Assembly (NCBI GenBank): GCA_902774295.1
Contig: CACYHP010000001.1
Span: 124,001-188,000, forward strand
Source of the DNA: an uncultured Bacteroidia bacterium
Lineage (GTDB): Bacteria; Bacteroidota; Bacteroidia; Bacteroidales; F082
Reading direction: 5' to 3'
Length of the DNA: 64,000 bases
Position numbers and translations under genes: made by a program. The stretch's first letter is position 1; every line of letters starts with the position of its first letter. The notes below the pieces were generated by a model. It saw only the letters and a program-made list of their open reading frames with translations. It was not told the DNA's origin and did no database searches. Positions 53,989 through 62,168 of the stretch are shown one piece after another.

Positions 53989-54007
53989 GAGTTAACTCTC
54001 AACTCTT
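53980..54007. terminator. Shared palindrome containing both stop codons of kch-like gene and ruvC
   Basis: 28 bases centred on GTTAAC with arms AAGAGTTAAGAGTT and AACTCTCAACTCTT (one mismatch), then TTT. The TAA of the channel gene (53986-53988) and the TAA of ruvC (53992-53994 on the minus strand) are both within it. Confidence 0.75.
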
Positions 54008-54591
54008 TTATTAGGATTTTGTTCCAAAAACATCTCCCAGCTGTTGAATTTTTTCTTTCCTTTTGGGATTTTTGGAAGTTTAGGATCGTCAGTGCCGCCA
54101 ACTATATTGAGTTGGTTTTGGAAGCTATGGCAAACCGCTGCTGCCATTGCGTCGGTGGCGTCAAGATAGTCGGGATGCTCGGTGAAATTGCAGAGTTTCT
54201 GCACCATCGCGGCAACCTGTTCCTTGGACGCGGCGCCGTTGCCTGTTATCGACTGCTTGATTTTACGTGGAGAATATTCAAAAATCGGGATATCACGGTA
54301 CAAGGCGGCGGCCATTGCGACACCTTGAGCGCGACCCAGTTTCAACATTGACTGCACATTTTTTCCAAAGAATGGAGCCTCGATGGCAAGCTCATCAGGA
54401 TGATATTCATCGATGATTTCGAGAACGCGTTCAAAGATTCTTCGGAGCTTAAGTGCTTGATTATCAAGCTTGCTAAGTTTCAAGACACCCATGCGTATCA
54501 TGCTCAGCTCCTTGCCTCTCTGAAGGATGAGACCGTAACCCATCACCATTGTTCCCGGGTCGATGCCTAATATTATTCGATCAGTTTTCAA
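53992..54591 (-). CDS. ruvC: Crossover junction endodeoxyribonuclease RuvC
   Basis: 199 residues. Catalytic Asp in GIDPGTMVMGYG (Asp11), Glu in AIEAPFFG, and the C-terminal ATDAMAAAVCH with the Asp pair. Resolves Holliday junctions with RuvAB, which are not encoded here. The C-terminal tail (KKFNSWEMFLEQNPNKRVES) is longer than in E. coli RuvC. A minus-strand -7 box TATTTTTG (54637-54644) lies inside the start of the divergent gene. Confidence 0.96.
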   Translation of the reverse strand: MKTDRIILGIDPGTMVMGYGLILQRGKELSMIRMGVLKLSKLDNQALKLRRIFERVLEIIDEYHPDELAIEAPFFGKNVQSMLKLGRAQGVAMAAALYRDIPIFEYSPRKIKQSITGNGAASKEQVAAMVQKLCNFTEHPDYLDATDAMAAAVCHSFQNQLNIVGGTDDPKLPKIPKGKKKFNSWEMFLEQNPNKRVES

Positions 54592-54598
54592 AATTTAT

Positions 54599-54606
54599 TA
54601 TATTTG
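54599..54606 (+). promoter_or_regulatory. -7 box TATATTTG close to the start codon
   Basis: Eight bases separate it from ATG 54615, so the mRNA leader would be nearly absent. No matching -33 within the ruvC start region was identified. Confidence 0.5.
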
Positions 54607-54614
54607 CAGTCGAA

Positions 54615-55619
54615 ATGAATGCTAATTCCAATAACGCAAAAATAAAGAAAATCGCTGAAATGGCGATAAAAATTCTCATTGTGCTTGCCGGTTGTTGGGT
54701 ACTGTATGTGAAAATCATTAAAAATCAAGACCTTACGGAAATGTGGAGCTCGGTAAAAACATCGTTCTCCTCGACACAAAATGTGCTCCTGATGGCACTT
54801 GCATTCATTTTGATGCCTGTCAATATGGCGTTTGAGACCAGAAAATGGCAGAAGTCGGTGTTACCTGTCGAGAGCGTTCCGTTCAGAAAAGCGTATACCG
54901 CCATCTTCACCGGTGTGACAGCGGGCATGATGTTTCCTAACCGCACTGGCGACTTCCTCGGACGTATTTTCATTCTCGAAAAAGGCAACAGAATCAAGGC
55001 GGCAATGCTTACTTTCGTTGGAAATATCGCACAGATGCTCGTCACCGTCAGCTTCGGTTGCATCGCATGGATTTTCTTCAAGCAGGAAGATAATTATTGG
55101 TATATCTTAATTATATCGTTGATAATCATCGTTTTAGGATATTTGATTTATTTCAACATACACCTTTTAAGGCATCTCCAACGCCTGATTCCAAAGAAAT
55201 GGCGTCCGCGGGCTGAGAAATATATGGAGATTTTCAGCAGCTATTCAAAACATGATTTGGTCGTTATTTTGCTGCTGGCTTTGGCGAAATACATGGTTTA
55301 TTCGTTCCAATTCGTATTGCTCATTTGGGCTTTCGATGTGCCGCTCAACTATTTTGAAGCCATGATTCCAATAATGTTGACATATCTGCTGATGACGGTG
55401 ATACCGTTTATCACCATCACCGAAATTGCAGTCCGTGGCGCTGTGTGTATTGGGGTTTTTGAAATTTGGCTGACGATGCAGGGAATCAGTTCGTCGTTCA
55501 CAATGATGGTGTTTTTCGCAAGCACCATGCTTTGGCTGTATAATCTCGCGATTCCAGCGATAATAGGATTGTTTTTTATTCGTAAATTAAAATTCATGAG
55601 GAGCAGTTATGAGTCTTGA
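54615..55619 (+). CDS. Lysylphosphatidylglycerol synthase-type membrane protein (UPF0104/YbhN-like)
   Basis: Start at ATG 54615 (MNANSNNAKIKK), directly after a -7 box; the frame opens 22 codons earlier inside ruvC. 334 residues with eight hydrophobic segments, matching the LPG synthase TM region family. Typical segments: FTGVTAGMMFPNRTGDFLGR and FITITEIAVRGAVCIGVFEI. Such proteins are often flippase-like and accompany glycosyltransferases; a broken GT2 gene overlaps its end by 11 bases. Confidence 0.85.
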   Translation: MNANSNNAKIKKIAEMAIKILIVLAGCWVLYVKIIKNQDLTEMWSSVKTSFSSTQNVLLMALAFILMPVNMAFETRKWQKSVLPVESVPFRKAYTAIFTGVTAGMMFPNRTGDFLGRIFILEKGNRIKAAMLTFVGNIAQMLVTVSFGCIAWIFFKQEDNYWYILIISLIIIVLGYLIYFNIHLLRHLQRLIPKKWRPRAEKYMEIFSSYSKHDLVVILLLALAKYMVYSFQFVLLIWAFDVPLNYFEAMIPIMLTYLLMTVIPFITITEIAVRGAVCIGVFEIWLTMQGISSSFTMMVFFASTMLWLYNLAIPAIIGLFFIRKLKFMRSSYES

Positions 55620-56714
55620 AACAATACATATCTTATTGAATATCATAATGATATTCGCTGCACTTTACCTGATTTGCATCGGGGCGTTCACCTATGGATT
55701 GACAATTTTGTCGCGCAACTACAACAGAGACGCGATATTAAGACAGGCAAAGAAAGTCTCGGTGTTGATAGCTGCCCGCAATGAAGGCAAAAACATCGAA
55801 AAACTATTGCAATCGCTTTATAATCAGACGTCGTCGATGACCATTCAGATGATGAGACCTCAGAGATCGCGGAAAGATTTAAAGTTTCTCATCCCGACAT
55901 GAACCTGAAGCTGTTAAAAGCTACGGGTTCCGGCAAGAAACAAGCCATCTCTCAAGCCTTGCATGCCGCTGAAAATGAATTGGTTTTGGTCACTGATGCC
56001 GACTGCGAGCTTCCTGAGAAATGGATTGAGAAGATGCTCGCTTATTATATCGCGAAAGACTTGAAAATGCTGCTTGGTCCGGTGCTTTTGACGCCTGCCG
56101 ACACTTTGTTTGAGAAGCTTCAGGTTCTTGAGCACATGAGTCTCATCGCGAGTACTGCAGGTTCCACTGCCATTGGGATGCCGGTGATGTGCAACGGCGC
56201 CAACATGATGTACGACCGCAAATCTGCATTAAATGTGGAGAAAGACCGCACCGACATGAAACTCGCTTCGGGTGACGACATGTTTCTGATGGAGCAGTTT
56301 ATCGCGCGATATGGCAGCAAGGCAATAGGTTTCTTCCTTAACCGTGAGGTGATTGTGAAAACGGCTACCATGCCGAATCTCAAGGCGTTTTTCCGTCAGC
56401 GCACCCGCTGGACCTCGAAGACTAAGGCTTACACCAACTGGAAAATCATCGCCACGGCATTAACGGTGTTTTTATTCAATCTGAGCATCGTCTTTTTCTT
56501 TGTGGCTGGCTTCTTCATGCCGGTTTTCTGGGCTTTTTACGTGCTCTACGTCATCATGAAAACCCTCATCGACTATCCTATCATCAGGCGAATCTCGGCT
56601 TTCATGAAACAGAAAAAACTCAAGTTCTGGACTTTGCCACTTGAGTTTATCTATCCGTTTTATGTAGTGTTTACTGCGATTGCGGGGATGTTTACAAAGG
56701 TTAGATGGAAATAG
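55609..56714 (+). pseudogene. Family 2 glycosyltransferase broken by a small frameshifting deletion
   Basis: The first part (55609-55902) has a membrane helix and the GT2 start VSVLIAARNEGKNIEKLLQ, then runs into a wrong frame and stops after 97 codons. The second part is open from before its ATG at 55899. In that second frame the DNA from 55833 encodes VDDHSDDETSEIAERF, the sequence expected after the first part. The strand between, about 10 residues (relatives have something like ..EVIV before VDDHS), is missing. So about 30 bases, not a multiple of three, were lost at about 55829-55833. The rest is intact: DADCELP, ASGDDMF, QRTRWTSK, C-terminal helices. Either a recent pseudogene or an assembly error. 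Its former role was membrane-bound glycan synthesis. Confidence 0.8.
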
Positions 56715-56715
56715 T

Positions 56716-57366
56716 CTAACAGTTTTTCACCATAGCTTCCACCAGATTCCACGCGCCTTGATATACGTCTTTCAACCTTGCATTCAACATGAAGCATGGC
56801 GTTGAGAATATCTTGTTTTCCTTGTCGATTGCCACGCCACCGTGAGTTGTCTCAGTGTGTCTGCAGCCAATCATCGGAAGTTCCTTAGCTTGACGGCACT
56901 CGCCGCTTCCCATCGTAACGTTAACATTACCAAGCACTTTCGCCACCATCAAAGGTGCGATGCACATGGCTCCTATTGGCTTGCCCTGGGCGTGGATGTC
57001 TTTTATCGCCTTCTCAACCTCTTTATTGACCTTGAAATTGATGCCGTCGTAGGCGTATGTGAAGATGTTTTTCGCCGCGCCGTTGCCGCCTGGGAACAAT
57101 AATGCATCAAAATCATCGGCATTGAATTTGTTTAAAGGCAAGATGTTTCCTCGAACAATGCGAGCCGATTCCACAAGCATGTTACGACGCTCTTCCGAAC
57201 GTTTCCCCGTTGCATGATTGCAAACCTCAGATTGGTCTTCATCTGGCGCAAATGCTTGATATTCAATATTATGCTGGTCGAGGGCCAACAATAACGTAAC
57301 AGTCTCATTGATTTCAGAACCGTCCATGGTGCCGCATCCGGCAAGAATTACAGCTACTTTTTTCAT
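56716..57366 (-). CDS. elbB: Glyoxalase-like DJ-1/PfpI family protein (ElbB type)
   Basis: 216 residues. Fold signature VAVILAGCGTMDGSEINETV at the start; the nucleophile Cys is in GAMCIAPLM, and CRHTETTHGG and PGGNGAAKN match ElbB/isoprenoid-biosynthesis glyoxalase. Members have weak glyoxalase activity and no settled role. Its start overlaps the cvpA stop by 4 bases (57363-57366). Confidence 0.92.
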   Translation of the reverse strand: MKKVAVILAGCGTMDGSEINETVTLLLALDQHNIEYQAFAPDEDQSEVCNHATGKRSEERRNMLVESARIVRGNILPLNKFNADDFDALLFPGGNGAAKNIFTYAYDGINFKVNKEVEKAIKDIHAQGKPIGAMCIAPLMVAKVLGNVNVTMGSGECRQAKELPMIGCRHTETTHGGVAIDKENKIFSTPCFMLNARLKDVYQGAWNLVEAMVKNC

Positions 57367-57932
57367 ATCACATCGTCAATTAAATCGTCAATATCGTCGT
57401 CATCTTTTTTGAATTTCTTCTCTATTTTATCGTATTCTTTATCAAGTTTGTTAATCCAACCGTCTTTGTTGTCGTAAATCCATGTCGCCACATCCTCCGA
57501 ATACTTGTAAAGCTTTGAGCTTTTGCGGGTTTCCTCATTCAAAACGTCTTTTATTCCGAAGAAATCAAGAAGCAAAATCAATACACCAACAAGCAAAAAT
57601 CCTTTTGCGATGCCGCAAACAATTCCTCCAATTTTATCAATAAAACCAAGATTAATTGATTCCACCACCTGTGCCAGCCAGTTGCCTAACCAATTGATTA
57701 ACAATGCTAAAGCGACAAAAACTATGATAAACGAAATCACAGACATCCATTCCGGACTGACGTTGATAATTTTTCCAAGCCAATGCCCGACAACATTCGA
57801 AAGCTTTATCGCGCCATAGATGCCACCGATGAAAGCTGCAAGCGAAAACGCCTCTCTTATGATACCGTTTCTCAATCCGCCTATAGCAAAGAGAATCAGT
57901 ATGATACCAATGATAATGTCTAAATAGTTCAT
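57363..57932 (-). CDS. CvpA family membrane protein
   Basis: 189 residues: four transmembrane helices (LDIIIGIILILFAIGGLRN; AFSLAAFIGGIYGAIKLS; MSVISFIIVFVALALLINWL; IVCGIAKGFLLVGVLILLL) with GLRNGIIREAFSLAAFIGG as the family motif, then an acidic/lysine-rich tail. CvpA is linked to colicin V production and envelope homeostasis. Operonic with the elbB-like gene. Confidence 0.9.
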   Translation of the reverse strand: MNYLDIIIGIILILFAIGGLRNGIIREAFSLAAFIGGIYGAIKLSNVVGHWLGKIINVSPEWMSVISFIIVFVALALLINWLGNWLAQVVESINLGFIDKIGGIVCGIAKGFLLVGVLILLLDFFGIKDVLNEETRKSSKLYKYSEDVATWIYDNKDGWINKLDKEYDKIEKKFKKDDDDIDDLIDDVI

Positions 57933-58043
57933 GATTTTTTAGTCTTTTTTAAGTTAATTCAGGGTGTAAAATTACAAAAAATTAAAAAAATGTATGAAAT
58001 TTTTCCAAAAATAATTATTTTTGCGGTTTAAAAATTTTTGAAA

Positions 58044-59786
58044 ATGAATCTCGAAGAAGCTGAAAAAGAAGAAAAGAAATCGCTGAATTTCATTGAAGCG
58101 AAAGTTGAGGAAGATTTACGAAACGGCAAGAACGCCAAACGAATCCAGACACGTTTCCCTCCGGAGCCTAACGGCTACCTCCACATAGGTCACGCCAAGG
58201 CTATATGCCTGGATTTCGGCATCGCCAAGAACTACGGCGGCGTTTGCAACCTGCGTTTCGACGACACCAACCCCACCAAGGAGAACATGGAGTATGTGGA
58301 TGCCATCAAGGAAGACATCCAATGGCTTGGTTATCAATGGGGTAACGAGTATTACGCCTCAGATTATTTCCAGCAGCTTTGGGATTTTGCTATCGAACTT
58401 ATAAAACGGGGCAAGGCATATATCGACGAGCAGTCGTCGGAGGAGATTGCAGCCCAGAAAGGCACTCCCACGCAGCCCGGCACCGAGAGTCCATACCGTA
58501 ACCGTCCGATTGAGGAGTCGCTTGAGCTCTTCAACAAGATGAACTCTGGCGAGATAGAGGAAGGCAAGATGGTGCTTCGCGCAAAGATTGACATGGCGAA
58601 CCCTAACATGCACTTCCGCGACCCTATCATCTACCGCGTGGTGAAGACTCCGCATCATCGCACAGGCACAAAGTGGAACGCCTACCCGATGTACGACTTC
58701 GCTCACGGCCAGAGCGACTACTTCGAGGGCGTGACCCACTCGCTCTGCACCCTTGAATTCGTGGTGCACCGCCCTCTCTACGACTTGTTTGTCGACTGGC
58801 TCAAAGAGATCCGCGGCGAAGGCGACAACATGGACGACAACCGTCCGCGTCAGACCGAGTTCAACAAGCTGAATCTCAACTACACCTTGATGAGCAAGCG
58901 TAACCTGCTGATTTTGGTGAAAGAAGGCGTTGTCAACGGCTGGGATGACCCGCGTATGCCTACGATTTGCGGCTTCCGTCGTCGTGGCTACACTCCGGAA
59001 TCAATTCATAAATTTATCGATAAGATTGGATATACCACATACGACGCTCTTAACGACTTCGCGTTGCTCGAGAGCTCAATCCGTGAAGACCTCAACGCCC
59101 GCGCTACACGTGTGGCAGCCGTCGTAAATCCCGTTAAGCTGGTGATTACCAACTATCCTGAAGGTCAGACCGAGGAACTCGAGGCTATCAACAACCCTGA
59201 AGATGAGTCGGCAGGCAGTCATAAGATTGAGTTCAGCCGCGAGCTGTGGATCGAGAAGGAAGACTTCATGGAATGCCCTCCGAACAAATATTTCCGCCTC
59301 ACTCCAGGCAAGGAAGTGCGTCTGAAGAACGCCTACATCGTGAAATGCACAGGCTGCAAGAAAGACGAAAACGGCGAAGTTGTTGAGGTTTACGCTGAAT
59401 ACGACCCGATGACACGCAGCGGCATGCCTGAGGCTAACCGTAAGGTTAAAGGCACCATCCACTGGGTCAGCCAGGCTCACTGCATCAAGGCTGAAGTGAG
59501 ACTCTACGACCGCCTCTGGAACGTGGAAAACCCTCGCGACGAGTTGGCACGCCTGCAGGACGAAGGCAACACCCCAATCGAGGCAATGCGTAAGATGATG
59601 AATCCTAACTCATTGGAAATCAGGACAGAATGCTACGTTGAGAAATATCTCGCCGACGCAAAACCGCTCGACCACTTCCAGTTCCAGAGAATAGGATATT
59701 TCACCGTCGACAAAGACAGCACACCGGATCATCTGGTGTTCAACAGAACCGTGGGATTGAAAGATACCTGGTCAAAGAAAGAATAA
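58044..59786 (+). CDS. glnS: Glutamine--tRNA ligase
   Basis: Start at ATG 58044 rather than the TTG at 58038. 580 residues. Class I motifs: HIGH (47-50, in PEPNGYLHIGHA) and LMSKRNLL; RFDDTNPTKE and PTICGFRRRGYT are GlnRS-specific, separating it from GluRS. Charges tRNA-Gln directly. -7 box TATTTTTG at 58016-58023. Confidence 0.98.
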   Translation: MNLEEAEKEEKKSLNFIEAKVEEDLRNGKNAKRIQTRFPPEPNGYLHIGHAKAICLDFGIAKNYGGVCNLRFDDTNPTKENMEYVDAIKEDIQWLGYQWGNEYYASDYFQQLWDFAIELIKRGKAYIDEQSSEEIAAQKGTPTQPGTESPYRNRPIEESLELFNKMNSGEIEEGKMVLRAKIDMANPNMHFRDPIIYRVVKTPHHRTGTKWNAYPMYDFAHGQSDYFEGVTHSLCTLEFVVHRPLYDLFVDWLKEIRGEGDNMDDNRPRQTEFNKLNLNYTLMSKRNLLILVKEGVVNGWDDPRMPTICGFRRRGYTPESIHKFIDKIGYTTYDALNDFALLESSIREDLNARATRVAAVVNPVKLVITNYPEGQTEELEAINNPEDESAGSHKIEFSRELWIEKEDFMECPPNKYFRLTPGKEVRLKNAYIVKCTGCKKDENGEVVEVYAEYDPMTRSGMPEANRKVKGTIHWVSQAHCIKAEVRLYDRLWNVENPRDELARLQDEGNTPIEAMRKMMNPNSLEIRTECYVEKYLADAKPLDHFQFQRIGYFTVDKDSTPDHLVFNRTVGLKDTWSKKE

Positions 59787-59790
59787 TAAT

Positions 59791-59840
59791 GGATGCCCTG
59801 ATGGGCAGAAATCTAACAAAATCTAATTAAAAATCAAACA
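59791..59840 (+). repeat. Family-2 repeat R5 (variant head)
   Basis: Mini-hairpin GCCCTGATGGGC (59795-59806) followed by AGAAATCTAACAAAATCTAA and TTAAAAATC, the same plan as R1/R2 with a different head. Confidence 0.7.
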
Positions 59841-59854
59841 AAATAGTCCAACGT

Positions 59855-59910
59855 AGAAAATTTTGAAAGATTTTTTAAAAGATTTTGAAAGATTTCTCGC
59901 CGAAGGCGAT
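59855..59910 (-). repeat. Family-2 repeat R4, inverted relative to R5
   Basis: On the minus strand it reads TCGCCTTCGGCGAGAAATCT then TTCAAAATCTTTTAAAAAAT, closely matching R1. With R5 it forms an inverted pair with only 14 bases between, i.e. without a gene. A further palindrome (AACCGC TTTA GCGGTT, 59920-59935) follows before the next gene. Confidence 0.75.
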
Positions 59911-59948
59911 TAAGATAACAACCGCTTTAGCGGTTTAAGATAAATAAA

Positions 59949-61151
59949 ATGATAGACGTAAAATTTATTGAAGGCTTGTATGAGGCTTTGCCGGAAGAAA
60001 CAAGGCATTATCTCGATATCGCTATCGAAAAAATAGTCGAGGCAAAGAAAAAAGGCGGAAAAGTGGTCGTTGTGACTGGTTCCGGCCCTAACATCCACGA
60101 AGGCGTGACAACTCTCATCGCTGAGTTCATCAACAAAGGCCTGATTGACGGTGTCACAACGAGTTCGGCTGTCGTCTCTCACGAGATGGGCGGTGTTCTC
60201 GACAAGGTGAAACGTATCAATATCCACGATGTCGGCGAGGAGTTCCTCGATTTCGACAAGATGCCTCGTGGCGACATCTTCGAGCTCACCGAACTCACTG
60301 ACGCTCAATGGGCTGACCTTAAGAAAGAGATGATTATCGACGACGCTCTCGTGCAGCGTTGCAACGAAAAAGAAGGCACCGTCATCATCAAGGCGGCGGC
60401 TAACATGGCTTACCCGATGGGCCTCAGAAACGAGACTTTTGCGGCAAGCATCATGGAGATAGCCCACACCAAACACGTCCCGTTTGAAGAAGTCGTGGGT
60501 TGGGGCTGCGATGAGCGTACCATGCTCGGAGCTGGCGTCCGTAACAACGTCCCGGTGCTCGTGAGCGTGCCTCAGCTTATCGGTGGCGGCCAGGTCGGTA
60601 TCAGCATCGCCGACAGTATCCCGGTGAGCGACAGGACGTTCCGCATCTCAAAGATGTTAGGCTCAGCCGATGTCATCATCGAGTCGGCAGTGGCATTGAC
60701 ACAGGAGATTCACGACGGTCCGTTTGAGACTTACACCGGTCACGGCATTTGGGCAAGCTGGAACGGCTATCCTACATACAGCCTCAAAGACAAGACCTTG
60801 ATTCGTTTCGACCTCGACGAAAACCTCAAGAAAGCTTGGGATCTCGATAAGAAATCAGGCGACGTGCAGGCTGCTATCGACAAGGGTCTGCCGAAGACGA
60901 AAATGTCGAAAATCCCATTCAGAATGGAGATGTCGGCATTCTCACGTCTCGAGAAGTCAATCCCGGTTGTGGGCGACATCGGCGTGCTCTGGTCGGTGAT
61001 GGCACTTAAAGTGTCGCAGGCACTCAACATCGAGCTCGACTACATCAGCTATCCGCAGCAGACCGAGCCTGGCAAGGCAATGCGTGAGTGGATTGTCGAC
61101 AACATCGACTACATGAAAATGGATAAGATTAAGCAGTGGCTTAATAGTTAA
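59949..61151 (+). CDS. Conserved cytoplasmic protein of unknown function
   Basis: 400 residues, no signal or membrane helix. Gly-rich loop VVVVTGSGPNIHEG at residues 38-51 looks like a nucleotide- or phosphate-binding turn of a Rossmann-type fold; further conserved-looking blocks are VGWGCDERTMLGAGVRN, VSVPQLIGGGQVGISIADSI and QEIHDGPFETYTGHGIWASW. Features loosely recall deoxyhypusine synthase-like folds, but I cannot assign it. It precedes an ECF-transporter S component by 32 bases and DUF1893 lies after that, so a role in cofactor or metabolite salvage is possible. Confidence 0.75.
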   Translation: MIDVKFIEGLYEALPEETRHYLDIAIEKIVEAKKKGGKVVVVTGSGPNIHEGVTTLIAEFINKGLIDGVTTSSAVVSHEMGGVLDKVKRINIHDVGEEFLDFDKMPRGDIFELTELTDAQWADLKKEMIIDDALVQRCNEKEGTVIIKAAANMAYPMGLRNETFAASIMEIAHTKHVPFEEVVGWGCDERTMLGAGVRNNVPVLVSVPQLIGGGQVGISIADSIPVSDRTFRISKMLGSADVIIESAVALTQEIHDGPFETYTGHGIWASWNGYPTYSLKDKTLIRFDLDENLKKAWDLDKKSGDVQAAIDKGLPKTKMSKIPFRMEMSAFSRLEKSIPVVGDIGVLWSVMALKVSQALNIELDYISYPQQTEPGKAMREWIVDNIDYMKMDKIKQWLNS

Positions 61152-61183
61152 AAGAGAAAAGAGTAAAGTTAAAAGATAAAAAG

Positions 61184-61693
61184 ATGAATACTACCTCAAC
61201 AGTAAAGCTCTATAACCTTGATTTTGATCAGGTTAAGACTTATTTGTTCGCGACATTGTTCGTGGCTGGCAACATGATTCTGCCTCAACTCTGCCACCTC
61301 ATCCCTAACGGCGGTCACATCTTCCTGCCAATCTATTTCTTCACTTTGATTGCCTCTTACAAATACGGCATGAAGGTCGGATTGATGACAGCTGTTTTGT
61401 CGCCTATCGTCAACAGCTTGCTTTTCGGAATGCCTCCTGCGGCAGTGGTTCCAAGCATACTCATCAAGTCGATTTTCCTCGCGGTGTCAGCTGCTTGGAT
61501 TGCTGAGAAGACCAAGAAAGTGTCGCTTTGGACCATCCTCGCTGTTGTTTTGGCATATCAGATCTTCGGCTGCCTCGTGGAATGGCTCATCGAGGGCTCA
61601 TTCGTGGCAGGATTCAACGATTTCCGCCTCGGAATCCCAGGAATGCTTATCCAATGGATTGGCGGATATTTGTTTGTGAAATACATTAAATAG
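61184..61693 (+). CDS. ECF transporter S component-like membrane protein
   Basis: 169 residues with about five or six hydrophobic segments and the features of ECF-type substrate-binding subunits (AGNMILPQLCHLIPNGG; PIYFFTLIASYKYGMKVGL; SPIVNSLLFGMPPAAVVPS). S components bind vitamins and work with EcfA and EcfT, which are not in the window. Substrate unknown. Co-oriented with the unknown 400-residue protein and DUF1893. Confidence 0.82.
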   Translation: MNTTSTVKLYNLDFDQVKTYLFATLFVAGNMILPQLCHLIPNGGHIFLPIYFFTLIASYKYGMKVGLMTAVLSPIVNSLLFGMPPAAVVPSILIKSIFLAVSAAWIAEKTKKVSLWTILAVVLAYQIFGCLVEWLIEGSFVAGFNDFRLGIPGMLIQWIGGYLFVKYIK

Positions 61694-61698
61694 TTTTG

Positions 61699-61756
61699 CA
61701 CGCAGAAATAGCGAAAACAGCGGAAATATTTCTGCTATATCTGCTGTTTCTGCGTG
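61699..61756. terminator. Nested hairpin between ECF S component and DUF1893
   Basis: Outer 10-base stem CACGCAGAAA (61699-61708) with TTTCTGCGTG (61747-61756), inner stem AGCGGAAATA / TATTTCTGCT. It may end the first two genes' transcript or be a dispersed repeat. Confidence 0.55.
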
Positions 61757-61766
61757 AGATTTTAAT

Positions 61767-62168
61767 ATGTCGTTAGAAAAAGCGAAATCAATATTGCTAT
61801 CCTCTGCGAGCACCATTGCGGTGGTTTCAGACGGAGAGGTTTTCACTTCGCAGGAGCGGGGTGTTAAGCCGCTTTTGTTTCTTCTTAAAGAGAAAAAAGA
61901 GTTTTTGAAAGGCGCTTCCGTTGCCGACAAGGTCATCGGCAAGGCAGCGGCGCTCCTCATGGCTCTCGGTGAAATCAAAGAGGTTCACACTTTGATAATC
62001 TCAGAACCTGCAATCAAAGTGTTTGAAAAGTACAATATCCCTTGTTTTTACGATAAAAAAGTCACCCGCATCGTAAATCGCACGGGTGACGGCTTATGTC
62101 CGATGGAAACGCTCTGTCTGGATGTTGAAAATCCGCAAGAGGCGTTTGACCGCATCACTTCACTTTGA
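61767..62168 (+). CDS. DUF1893 domain protein
   Basis: 133 residues. Matches DUF1893 by the order TIAVVSDGEVFTSQERGVKP, DKVIGKAAALLMALGEI, CPMETLCLDVENPQEA. Fold related to cytidine deaminase-like proteins in this family as I recall, but no catalytic Cys/His pattern is clear and the function is unknown. Its end overlaps the convergent PDZ protein gene by 14 bases. Confidence 0.88.
   Translation: MSLEKAKSILLSSASTIAVVSDGEVFTSQERGVKPLLFLLKEKKEFLKGASVADKVIGKAAALLMALGEIKEVHTLIISEPAIKVFEKYNIPCFYDKKVTRIVNRTGDGLCPMETLCLDVENPQEAFDRITSL

Noticed and set aside
59910..60476. Minus-strand open frame of 188 codons
   Set aside because: Antisense to the 400-residue protein; no signal or promoter of its own.
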